Below are positions 1-7,472 of a DNA stretch of 14,905 nt, piece by piece. Position 1 is the first letter of the stretch. Each line of letters starts with the position of its first letter. This DNA is from Xanthobacteraceae bacterium (GTDB lineage: Bacteria; Pseudomonadota; Alphaproteobacteria; Rhizobiales; Xanthobacteraceae). A program made the translations under genes and the position numbers. The notes below the pieces were generated by a model. It was not told where the DNA came from. It did no database searches and worked only from the letters and a program-made list of their open reading frames with translations. Where the stretch lies: NCBI GenBank assembly GCA_030044035.1, contig JASHWN010000214.1, positions 1-14,905 of the forward strand. The letters run 5' to 3'.

Positions 1-1027
1 GGCGGAACGCGAGCGCCATCAACAGCCAGACGAACAGGCCGAGGAATTGCGGGATGCCGTCGGCAAAAATCGCAAGCGCGACCGGCGCCAGATAGACGAG
101 CGCGAGTCCGGCGATGGTGCCGGCCAAGAGCAGCGGCGAATAGCCGAGCTGCGCGTAAGCGGTGCGCGACACCATGCGGCGAATGTCGGCAAGCCGCGGA
201 TAGGCGCGGATGCTGTGCACGCGCTCGGTCAGACCGATCCAGATCTGGCCGCGCGCTTTGAGCAATTTGGCGAGCGCGCAGTCGTCGATCAGCGCGCCGC
301 GGATCGCCGCAAGCCCGCCGGCCTCGCGCAGCACGTCGCGACGCACCAGCATGCAGCCGCCGGCCGCAGCCGCGGTGGCGCGGCGCGGATCGTTGGCCCA
401 GGCGAACGGATAAAGCATCTGAAAGAACAAGATAAACGCCGGGACCAGGAGGCGCTCGGCAAAACTTTTGCAGCGCAGTTTCACCATCAACGAGGTGAGG
501 ACGAAACCGTTCGCCAGCGCGCGCTCAACGAGCCGCGGCAGCGCATCGGCGCCGTAAACAATATCCGCGTCGGTGAACAGCAAATAGTCCGGCGGGTTCG
601 GGACGCCTTCGATCGATAAGCCTTCGACCAGCGCCACGCCCTGCTGCTGCGCCCACAATTTGCCGGTCCAGCCGGCAGGCAACGGCCGCCCCGACACCAC
701 CTTGAGCCGATCGGCCTTGCCGAGGCGCGCCGCCGCATCGCGCGCCGCTTGCGCCGTGCCGTCGCGACTCTGATCGTCGACCACGATGACGTTGAACTCG
801 CCCGCATAAGGCTGGCGCAGCAGCGACGACACGGTTTCGCCGATGCACGCTGCCTCGTCGCGGGCCGGAATGATCGCGGCAATCGCCGGCCAAGCGCCGT
901 TCCAGGACGAAATCTCGCCCGGCGCCGACCGGTCGTCGCGTTCGGCGGCCTGCCAAAAACCGCCGCGCGCCGCGATCAGGTACAACCAGATCGCAAGCAC
1001 CATTGACGCTACAAGCTCGTTGGCCAC
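1..1027 (-). CDS. hpnB: Hopene-associated glycosyltransferase HpnB (3' end outside window)
   Basis: A membrane-associated GT-A fold (family 2) glycosyltransferase that resembles HpnB of hopanoid gene clusters; its exact sugar transfer is not known to me. The 342 visible residues start with a hydrophobic anchor (about 5-20, ending ARGGFW). The nucleotide-sugar site follows (VVDDQSRDGTA, 82-92), then the metal-binding FTDADI (151-156), the acceptor-site GALIDDC (244-250) and two C-terminal hydrophobic segments (299-321, 327-342). The family is usually somewhat under 400 residues, so roughly 45 are missing at the C-terminus. I chose GTG 1027, preceded by ACGAGAG at a short distance, because a stop codon lies in frame 12 codons upstream; ATG 1003 is the only other likely start and would clip the anchor. 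It is divergent from ispA, whose product feeds squalene and hopene synthesis. Family is sure, exact HpnB identity fairly sure. Confidence 0.85.
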   Translation of the reverse strand, partial: MANELVASMVLAIWLYLIAARGGFWQAAERDDRSAPGEISSWNGAWPAIAAIIPARDEAACIGETVSSLLRQPYAGEFNVIVVDDQSRDGTAQAARDAAARLGKADRLKVVSGRPLPAGWTGKLWAQQQGVALVEGLSIEGVPNPPDYLLFTDADIVYGADALPRLVERALANGFVLTSLMVKLRCKSFAERLLVPAFILFFQMLYPFAWANDPRRATAAAAGGCMLVRRDVLREAGGLAAIRGALIDDCALAKLLKARGQIWIGLTERVHSIRAYPRLADIRRMVSRTAYAQLGYSPLLLAGTIAGLALVYLAPVALAIFADGIPQFLGLFVWLLMALAFR

Positions 1028-1171
1028 AGATAGCTCTCGTTATGGCTCGTGTCGGGCCACAAGACCCGGCCCTGGTCGGGCGCGGGGCGCGGTCCGGCTC
1101 AACCGTTATCCCGTAAATGTAGGATCGAGAACAGCACCCCCACAGGGAGCCGAACCGCTGGGCAGCACCCG

Positions 1172-2143
1172 ATGAACGGCAAAAGTGCCAAGAAAAACAA
1201 CAAGAAAAACGACAAGCAAGCTGACCGGTTCCTCGCCCGCCTCGACGCCGTCGCGGCGGACACCGAGGCGCTGCTCGAACGGCTTCTGGCGGCAAAGCCG
1301 GAGCCCGGCGAACTGTCCCGCCCCGACCGCCTGCTCGAGGCCATGCGCTACGCCAGTCTCGGCGGCGGCAAGCGCTTTCGGCCGTTCCTGGTGGTCGAGA
1401 GTGCCGCGCTCTTCAAGGTGCCGCGGCAGCGCGCCCTGATGGCGGGCGCGGCGCTGGAATGCGTCCATTGCTACTCGCTGGCCCACGACGATCTGCCGGC
1501 CATGGACAACGACGCGCTGCGCCGCGGCCGTCCCACCGCGCACAAGAAATTCGACGAGGCGACCGCTATCCTTGCCGGCGACGGCCTGCTCACCTTCGCC
1601 TTCGACATTTTGTCGCGCAGAGAGACCCATCCGAACGCCGCAGTGCGTGCCGAGCTTGTCGGCGCGCTGGCGCGCGCGGCCGGCATCGGCGGCATGGCGG
1701 GCGGCCAGATGCTCGACCTCGCCGCCGAGGGCCGGTTCTCCGGCGCCGGCCCGTTGCGACTCAAGGAGAACGAGGTGCGGATGCTGCAGGCGATGAAGAC
1801 CGGCGCGCTGCTGCGTTTTGGCTGCCAGGCCGGCGGCACTCTGGCCGCGGCGGCAAAACGCGAGCGCGCCGCGCTGGACCGCTACGGCTCGGCGGTCGGC
1901 CAGGCCTTTCAAATCGCCGACGATCTGCTCGATCTCGAAGGCGACCCGGCGTTGGTCGGCAAATCCACCGGCAAAGACGCCGACGCCGGCAAAGCCACGA
2001 TGGTGAGCGCGCTCGGCGTTGCCGCCGCCAAGGCCCGGCTGCGGCAATTGGTCGGCGAGGCCGAGCAGGCTCTGGCGCCGTTCGGGGCCGCCGCCGGCAT
2101 CCTCATCGAAGGCGCGCGATTCGTCGCCGAGCGGCACGCCTGA
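1172..2143 (+). CDS. ispA: Farnesyl diphosphate synthase (geranyltranstransferase) IspA
   Basis: A cytosolic trans-prenyltransferase that condenses isopentenyl diphosphate with dimethylallyl and geranyl diphosphate to give farnesyl diphosphate, precursor of ubiquinone, undecaprenyl carriers and squalene/hopanoids. Visible motifs are GGGKRFRP (64-71), the first Asp-rich motif DDLPAMD (106-112, with the two-residue insert typical of bacterial type II FPP synthases), GGQMLDL (177-183), the KT pair 209-210, the second Asp-rich motif DDLLD (250-254) and GKSTGKD (263-269). Length is 323 residues, slightly above the usual 290-310 because of a Lys/Asn-rich N-terminus (KSAKKNNKKNDKQ). The frame is open from GTG 1049, but the ATG at 1172 gives the family-like start. 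The AGGGAG ahead of it is about 20 bases away, so the ribosome site is poor and the start is less sure than the function. It is divergent from hpnB. Confidence 0.93.
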   Translation: MNGKSAKKNNKKNDKQADRFLARLDAVAADTEALLERLLAAKPEPGELSRPDRLLEAMRYASLGGGKRFRPFLVVESAALFKVPRQRALMAGAALECVHCYSLAHDDLPAMDNDALRRGRPTAHKKFDEATAILAGDGLLTFAFDILSRRETHPNAAVRAELVGALARAAGIGGMAGGQMLDLAAEGRFSGAGPLRLKENEVRMLQAMKTGALLRFGCQAGGTLAAAAKRERAALDRYGSAVGQAFQIADDLLDLEGDPALVGKSTGKDADAGKATMVSALGVAAAKARLRQLVGEAEQALAPFGAAAGILIEGARFVAERHA

Positions 2144-2254
2144 ACGCCGGCGCCTGGCGCAACGCCGAGATGTGCACAGAACCAACTTCACGACGGATCA
2201 CGAATAATGTCACTGTTTCCAGGCATCTGCGTTCATCGGCGCTTCAGGACCGGG

Positions 2255-2281
2255 ATCGGATCCGATTCAATCGCGATTGAA
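2255..2281. promoter_or_regulatory. Two abutting perfect palindromes upstream of the lipase
   Basis: In the 245-base gap between ispA and the patatin gene, ATCGGATCCGAT (2255-2266) is a perfect 12-base palindrome. It shares one base with TTCAATCGCGATTGAA (2266-2281), a perfect 16-base palindrome without a spacer. They lie 108-134 bases ahead of the chosen lipase start. A spacerless even palindrome of this length looks like an operator for a dimeric regulator rather than an RNA hairpin; the regulator is unknown. The rest of this gap shows nothing I can name. Confidence 0.4.
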
Positions 2282-2388
2282 GTTCATACATGGGACGCAT
2301 ATTTGCTGGCGGCTGCCCCGCCGCCCGCGCTCACCACCAGGAACGAAACCGGGTCAAACCTTCCGGTGCTTTCGGGACACTCAAGCTC

Positions 2389-3717
2389 ATGAGAATGGAC
2401 GGCTATTGGAGCCTACGGGCGGCCGGCGCCTCTGTGGCGGCGCTTATTCTTGCACTCACCTTGGTGCCTGCGAGTATTCCTTGGCCGGCGCAGGCGCAGG
2501 ACGGCGCCCGCGTGGCGGCACCGCATCCGCGCGGAAACTTTCGCGCGCGCGAAAGCAAAATGCCGAACGGTACGCCGGCCGCCGCCGCGCAGGCGAAGTC
2601 GCTGCCGGCGCGAACGCCGTTCACCGCCGAGGATGACGCCATTGCAACCATTCCCGGCATGCCCGAGGTACGCTTCTGGGCCGACTCGACGGCGGATTTC
2701 ATCAAGGCGCTGCCTGACAAGCCGGGCCCTTGGCTCGCTCTGTCAAGCGGCGGCGAGGACGGCGCGTTCGGCGCCGGGCTCCTGGCCGGCCTGAGCGCGT
2801 CCGGCAAGCGGCCGGATTTTTCCGTCGTCACCGGGGTGAGCACCGGCGCGCTGTTGGCGCCGTTTGCGTTTGCCGGTTCGAAGTACGACGAGGCGATGCG
2901 CGACGCCTATATCAAGATCACTTCGGCCGATATTTTCGAAGTCGGCGCCACGCCGGAGAGCTTTGTCGACACTTGGCCGTTGAAAGAGCTCATCGCCAAG
3001 GAATTTACGCCGGCAATGCTCGCCGACATCGCCACCGAGTACCGCCGCGGCCGGCGGCTATTTGTGATCACCACCGATCTCGACGCCGAACGCTCGGTGG
3101 TCTGGAATATGGGCGCGATCGCGGCCCACGGCGGCGATGCGGCGCTCAACCTGTTTCGCACCGTGCTGCTCGCCTCCTGCAGCATACCGGGCGCGTTCCC
3201 GCCGGTGCTGATCAACGTCGAAGGCAACGGCAAACGTTTCGCCGAGATGCATGTCGACGGCGGCGCCGGCGGCCAGTTTTTTGTCGCGCCGGCCCAGCTC
3301 ATGGCGGCGACCTCCGATTATCGCCTGCCGGCGACGGATCTCTACATCGTGGTCGATAGCGGACTGCAGCCGGACTTTCAGGTCGTGCAGCGCTCCACTG
3401 CATCGATCCTCACCCAAACGGTCGGCATGGCGGTGAAGGTCGACACCCGTCTGATGCTCGATCGCGCCTATTTGGTGGCCAAGCGCAGCGGCGCTGCATT
3501 CAACGTCGCCAGCATCCCGCCGAATTTCTCCGCGCCGAGCCGCGGCGCGTTCGACCCCGACTATATGCGCGCGTTGTTTCAGACCGGCTACGATCAGGGC
3601 AAGGGCGACGCGCCGTTCGCCACCGCGCCGCCGCCTTATCCGCCACCGCCGGCGCAAGCATCGCCGCCGCAGGCACAGCCATCGCAGCATCCCGAGAAAA
3701 CCGGAGCCAATCGATGA
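2389..3717 (+). CDS. Secreted patatin-like phospholipase/acyl hydrolase
   Basis: A serine acyl hydrolase of the patatin family with a Ser-Asp dyad, probably acting on lipids in the cell envelope. The oxyanion-hole glycine loop SGGEDGAFGAG is at 120-130, the nucleophile elbow GVSTG at 149-153 (Ser151) and the catalytic Asp in DGG at 290-292. The N-terminus (positive residues, hydrophobic 11-30, then PAQAQ) is a signal peptide, so export is likely. The mature protein ends in a Pro/Gln/Ala-rich tail (about 412-435). The frame is open from ATG 2290, but starting there puts 33 polar residues ahead of the signal sequence; ATG 2389 is preferred, ATG 2395 is possible, and neither has a strong ribosome site. 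The stop overlaps the next gene's start, indicating translational coupling. Substrate cannot be told from the sequence. Confidence 0.85.
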   Translation: MRMDGYWSLRAAGASVAALILALTLVPASIPWPAQAQDGARVAAPHPRGNFRARESKMPNGTPAAAAQAKSLPARTPFTAEDDAIATIPGMPEVRFWADSTADFIKALPDKPGPWLALSSGGEDGAFGAGLLAGLSASGKRPDFSVVTGVSTGALLAPFAFAGSKYDEAMRDAYIKITSADIFEVGATPESFVDTWPLKELIAKEFTPAMLADIATEYRRGRRLFVITTDLDAERSVVWNMGAIAAHGGDAALNLFRTVLLASCSIPGAFPPVLINVEGNGKRFAEMHVDGGAGGQFFVAPAQLMAATSDYRLPATDLYIVVDSGLQPDFQVVQRSTASILTQTVGMAVKVDTRLMLDRAYLVAKRSGAAFNVASIPPNFSAPSRGAFDPDYMRALFQTGYDQGKGDAPFATAPPPYPPPPAQASPPQAQPSQHPEKTGANR

Positions 3718-4130
3718 AAAGGATTTTCAGCGCGGGTCTCGCCGCCACGCTGGCGGTCATTACGGCCGCGAGTGCGGTCACGCCGTCCGACGCAGCGGCG
3801 GCGCGGCGGCGCGCGCCGCTTACCGGCGTCTATGACGGGCTGTGGAGCGTCTCGATCGTTACGGTGGTCGGCGATTGCGACCGCGGCTATCGCTATCCGC
3901 TGCGCATCGTCGGCGGTCACGTCGTCAAGGCCGACGACGACTCGGCCTACGCGGTCGCCGGCGCAGTAGGCCGCGGCGGCGCGATCGGCGTCACGGTGTC
4001 GGGCGGCGGCCAAACCGCAACCGGCCGCGGCCGGCTGTGGCGCAACCAGGGCCGCGGCATCTGGCGCACCTCGAACGGCCGCTGCTCCGGCAACTGGACC
4101 GCCGAACGGCGCGCTGAGGCCGCTCGTTGA
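3714..4130 (+). CDS. Small secreted protein of unknown function
   Basis: A 138-residue protein with a signal peptide (MKRIFSAGLAATLAVITAAS, cleavage probably near the Ala-rich stretch at 27-30). The mature part is about 108 residues, rich in Gly and Arg, with a repeated aromatic/Gly pattern (GVYDGLWSVSI near 38-48, GRGIWRTSNGRCSGNW near 113-128). It has only two cysteines, Cys55 and Cys124, which could form one disulfide in the periplasm. Similar short proteins occur in Bradyrhizobium-type genomes, but I know no established function. The ATG overlaps the lipase TGA (ATGA) and a GGAG sits 8 bases ahead, so it is probably co-translated with the lipase and may work with it; that partnership is inferred from position only. 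It converges on the next gene with a 16-base gap and no visible terminator. Confidence 0.8.
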   Translation: MKRIFSAGLAATLAVITAASAVTPSDAAAARRRAPLTGVYDGLWSVSIVTVVGDCDRGYRYPLRIVGGHVVKADDDSAYAVAGAVGRGGAIGVTVSGGGQTATGRGRLWRNQGRGIWRTSNGRCSGNWTAERRAEAAR

Positions 4131-4146
4131 TCGCAACGCTGCCCAG

Positions 4147-4797
4147 TCAGGCGGCGCTTTCGGACGGCGCTTTCTTGGCCCAGTAATCCGCCTGCGCCTT
4201 GCTTGCCTTGAGCTGCTGCTCATCCTCATAACCGGGCGCCATCGATGCCGCGGTGCCGGCCAGCACCTGGTGATGCTCGATGTTGAGGAGCCGCAGCCAG
4301 CTCTGCTGGCCGAGCGTGAGCCCGATCATGCAGCCGAGCTCGACCAGCTCCGGTTCGTTGAAATGCCGGTGCATGCGCTCCCAGAACGCGTCGTCGGTGG
4401 CAAGATGCCAGACGATGGCTTCCGCGTAGGCGAGCGCGGCCTTCTGCCGTTCGTCGTATTTGGTCGATTTCTCGAAGTTGAGCAGATCGAGCACCTGGTC
4501 CTCGATCAGCGCGCCGCTTGTCGTCGCCTTCATCGAGCGTTGATTGCCGCAATATTCGCAAGCTACCGAGCGCGACACATAGAGCCGGCACAGTTCCTTG
4601 ATGGAGTGATCGAGGATGCCGTTACGGTAAATGTTGTTCCAGGAATCGGCGAAGAACCAGAAGCAAGCTGGCACATGGGCGCGGATCGCCGAGCTTTCCG
4701 GCCGCGGCGTGCCTTCGCGCCGGCAGCGCTCCATCTCGGCGCACATGCGCGCATCCATCTTGTCGAGCGGAACGTAGCTGATCCTCTGCTTAGCCAT
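4147..4797 (-). CDS. Carboxymuconolactone decarboxylase / AhpD-fold family protein
   Basis: A 216-residue protein of the all-helical CMD/AhpD superfamily, which includes peroxiredoxin-reducing thiol enzymes and decarboxylases. The core runs from about 40 to 175, with the CxxC pair Cys80-Glu-Tyr-Cys83 in the position of the AhpD active-site disulfide. The His usually found four residues after the second Cys is Arg87 here (CEYCGNQR), so the AhpD proton relay is not intact. Glu-rich and Trp-rich helices follow (AEAIVWHLATDDAFW), as in other family members. There is no signal peptide, so it is cytoplasmic. The start at ATG 4797 has AGGAAAG about 9 bases upstream. It stands alone on the minus strand, so no pathway can be assigned; redox or peroxide handling is a guess from the family. 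Confidence 0.82.
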   Translation of the reverse strand: MAKQRISYVPLDKMDARMCAEMERCRREGTPRPESSAIRAHVPACFWFFADSWNNIYRNGILDHSIKELCRLYVSRSVACEYCGNQRSMKATTSGALIEDQVLDLLNFEKSTKYDERQKAALAYAEAIVWHLATDDAFWERMHRHFNEPELVELGCMIGLTLGQQSWLRLLNIEHHQVLAGTAASMAPGYEDEQQLKASKAQADYWAKKAPSESAA

Positions 4798-4867
4798 GGT
4801 ACGTGTCTTTCCTGGAGTTCATGTCACGGTGCGCGCCGCGACCGCCAGCCTCAACATTGAGCCGAGC

Positions 4868-4902
4868 GGACGCGTGCCGCAACGGGTAAATGCGTCCTTT
4901 TT
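4868..4902 (+). terminator. Possible orphan intrinsic terminator
   Basis: GGACGC (4868-4873) pairs with GCGTCC (4892-4897) and is followed directly by TTTTT (4898-4902). The 18-base loop contains a small CCG/CGG pairing. It has the form of a rho-independent terminator reading rightwards, although the stem is short. No plus-strand gene ends nearby: the previous plus gene stops at 4130 and the flanking CMD gene is transcribed away. It could end antisense or readthrough transcription ahead of bamA, or be chance. Confidence 0.3.
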
Positions 4903-5083
4903 GGGGTCGCGTAAGTGGCCTTATCCTTCGGCCCTTTGCGCGCCGGGCGCCGGGCGATAATTAGCCGTAAACCATTATGGCAAGCGCCCCAAGAATTCCT
5001 CACAATCCGACACAAAGGGTCATGCTGCCGCCGTGGCAACCCAGTGTGATCGCACCCGGATTTGGGAAATTCAGGGTGCGAGG

Positions 5084-7432
5084 ATGCGCGGCCGGTTTTC
5101 TGCCGTCGTTCTTTCAATTCTGCTGTGCGGATTTTGCGCCTTGGCCGCGTGCGGCGCCGCGCGCGCGGCCGGCGTTACCGATTCCATCGCGGTGAGCGGC
5201 AACCGCCACGTCGACGCCGCGACCGTCCGCTCCTATTTCCACCCGGCCGCCGATGGCCGGCTCGACGGCGCTGTGCTCGATGCGGCGCTCAAGGCGCTTT
5301 ACGAGAGCGGCCTGTTCTCTGACGTCAAGATCAGCCATGACGGCGGCCGCGTCGTCGTCAAGGTCGTGGAAAATCCGCTTATTCGCAAGGTCGCCGTCGA
5401 GGGCAACAAGAAAGTCAAGGACGCCGACCTGACGAAGGCCCTGCAGTCGAAGCCCGGCGGGCCGCTGTCGCGTGCCATGGTGCAGGGCGACATGCAGCGG
5501 CTGCGCGACATCTACCAGCAGCACGGCTACTTCCAGGCTCGCATCGAACCGCAGATGATCGACGCCAAGAACGGCCGCGACGATCTCGTCTTCCAGATCA
5601 AGGAGGGCGACAAGCTCGCGGTGCGCAAAATCCTCTTTGCCGGCAACAACGCGTTTGCCGGCAACAAGCTCACCGGCCAGATCAAGAGCGGCAAGACCAA
5701 CTTCTTGAGTTTTCTGCTCGACAACGACATCTACGACGCCGACAAGATCGAAAACGATTGCGACCTCATTCGCCGCTTCTATCGCGCCCACGGCTATGCC
5801 GACGCGCGCGTACGCACGGCGGCGAGCTACGAGCCGAGCGAGCAAGGCGTCGTGCTCACCTTCGTCATCGACGAAGGCCCGTACTACCGCTTCGGCAAAG
5901 TCGATCTGCAATCGGACATGAAGGCGGTCGATGCCGCGGCGTTCCGCTCCTATGTACTGACCCAGCAGGGCGACGCGTTCAATGCCGACGCCATCGACAA
6001 GTCGGTGGACGCGTTGACCATGGCGCTGGCCCGAAGCGGCGAGCCGTTCGCCAGCGTCGCGGCGCGCATCGATCGCGAGCCGCCGCGCAGCGGCGCGGCT
6101 GCGGCCGGAATTGTCGATCTCGTCTACACCATCGACGAGGGCGACCGTGTCTACGTCGAGCGCATCGTCGTCCACGGCAATACCAAGACCCATGACGAGG
6201 TGATCCGCCGCCAGCTCGATTTCGGCGAGGGCGATGCCTACAACCGTGCGCTGGTGGACCGCGCCGAGCGGCGGCTCAAGGCGCTCGGCTATTTCAAATC
6301 GGTGAAGACCGCGATGGAGCCGGGCTCGGCGCCCGACCGCGTCGTGCTCGACATCAATGTGGTCGAGCAGGACACCGGCAATTTCTCGATCTCCGGCGGC
6401 TATTCGACGGTCACCGGAGCGATGGCCAGCGTCAGCGTCAGCGACACCAACATGTTCGGCGCCGGCTATGTCGGCAAGGTCGCGGTGACCTATGGGCAGT
6501 ACGCGCGCAGTTTCGATATCGCGCTCAGCGACCCTTACTTCCTCGACCAGCGGCTCTCCGCCGGCATCGAGCTGTTCGGCAGCGAAACCTTGGCCAACGT
6601 CAACCAGTCCTTTGACAGCACGGTGTATGGCGGCAAATTGACGTTCGGCACGCCGTTGAACGAACAGCTCGGCGTCACCTGGTCCTATTCGCTCTACAAT
6701 CAGTCGGTGTCGCTCGATCCGGTGGACGGCGTCTCGTCGCTGCCGATCCAGCAGGCGGCAGCCGCCGGGCCGATCTGGGTTTCCTCGGTCGGCGTTGGCA
6801 TGGTCTATTCGACGCTCGACAATCCGAAGAACCCGACCAACGGCCTGCGCATACAGACCAACAATGAAATCGCCGGGCTGGGCGGCGGCGCGGACTTCGC
6901 CAAGACCACCGAGGACATACGCTACTATCATCAGATCGCCGGCGACGTGGTCGGCATGGTGCGCACGCAGGACGGCTACGTCACGCCATATGGCGGCCAG
7001 CAATTGCCGCTGCTCGACGGCTTTTTCGGCGGACCGCAGCTCATCCGCGGCTTCGCGCCCAACGGCTTTGGGCCGCGCGACGTCACGCCTGGCACCACGA
7101 TGGATAATCTCGGCGGCAACGTCTACTGGACCATGTCGTCCGAATTGCAGGCGCCGGTGCCAGGCGTGCCGGCCGACGCCAATCTGAAAATGGCGCTGTT
7201 CTCCGACGTCGGCAGCCTGTGGGCGACCGGCGCGAGCGCGACCAGTCTCGCCGCGCTGTCGCAGTCGCAGTCGCAGCAGATCACCAATTCGAAGGGCTTG
7301 CGCGCCTCCGCCGGTATCGGCCTGGTTTGGGATTCGCCGTTCGGCGCGATGGAGGTCGACTACGCCTATCCGTTCGTCACCCAGCCCGGCGACGTGACGC
7401 AGCGGCTCAATTTCACCGCCGGCCAGTTTTGA
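5084..7432 (+). CDS. bamA: Outer membrane assembly factor BamA (Omp85), probable paralogue
   Basis: An outer membrane protein of the Omp85 family, which folds and inserts beta-barrel proteins with the Bam lipoproteins. The 782 residues hold a signal peptide (1 to about 28) and five POTRA domains (about 32-95, 99-175, 178-263, 267-352, 356-428). A 16-strand barrel from about 432 ends in the beta-signal ...QRLNFTAGQF with terminal Phe. The family motif RGF (655-657, in LIRGFAPNGFGPRD) marks loop 6. The frame is open from GTG 5033, but ATG 5084, with an AGGG/GAGG purine run just upstream, starts a proper signal sequence. The signal contains LAAC (20-23), which resembles a lipoprotein box; ARA at 26-28 is the alternative signal peptidase I site. 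The usual neighbours rseP, lpxD and fabZ are absent, so I infer a second copy specialised for certain substrates. Confidence 0.9.
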   Translation: MRGRFSAVVLSILLCGFCALAACGAARAAGVTDSIAVSGNRHVDAATVRSYFHPAADGRLDGAVLDAALKALYESGLFSDVKISHDGGRVVVKVVENPLIRKVAVEGNKKVKDADLTKALQSKPGGPLSRAMVQGDMQRLRDIYQQHGYFQARIEPQMIDAKNGRDDLVFQIKEGDKLAVRKILFAGNNAFAGNKLTGQIKSGKTNFLSFLLDNDIYDADKIENDCDLIRRFYRAHGYADARVRTAASYEPSEQGVVLTFVIDEGPYYRFGKVDLQSDMKAVDAAAFRSYVLTQQGDAFNADAIDKSVDALTMALARSGEPFASVAARIDREPPRSGAAAAGIVDLVYTIDEGDRVYVERIVVHGNTKTHDEVIRRQLDFGEGDAYNRALVDRAERRLKALGYFKSVKTAMEPGSAPDRVVLDINVVEQDTGNFSISGGYSTVTGAMASVSVSDTNMFGAGYVGKVAVTYGQYARSFDIALSDPYFLDQRLSAGIELFGSETLANVNQSFDSTVYGGKLTFGTPLNEQLGVTWSYSLYNQSVSLDPVDGVSSLPIQQAAAAGPIWVSSVGVGMVYSTLDNPKNPTNGLRIQTNNEIAGLGGGADFAKTTEDIRYYHQIAGDVVGMVRTQDGYVTPYGGQQLPLLDGFFGGPQLIRGFAPNGFGPRDVTPGTTMDNLGGNVYWTMSSELQAPVPGVPADANLKMALFSDVGSLWATGASATSLAALSQSQSQQITNSKGLRASAGIGLVWDSPFGAMEVDYAYPFVTQPGDVTQRLNFTAGQF

Positions 7433-7472
7433 TCGCGGCGGCCTCAGTCGCAGTGCAGGTCTCACGTCGCAA

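Noticed and set aside
47..619. 190-residue plus-strand open frame
   Set aside because: It lies antisense, in codon register, to the hpnB-type gene; its Arg/Ala/Gln-rich translation has no recognisable motif.
1106..2191. 361-residue minus-strand open frame
   Set aside because: Shadow of ispA on the opposite strand; ispA carries both Asp-rich motifs.
4920..4961. GATAAT (4956-4961) as a -10 box for bamA
   Set aside because: No acceptable -35 at 16-18 bases; the upstream sequence is simply GC-rich repeats.
4851..5117. 88-residue minus-strand open frame in the CMD/bamA gap
   Set aside because: No ribosome site or family resemblance, and it overlaps the bamA start; treated as non-coding.
5114..7465. 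783-residue minus-strand open frame
   Set aside because: Antisense mirror of bamA caused by high GC at third positions; low-complexity composition and no domain.
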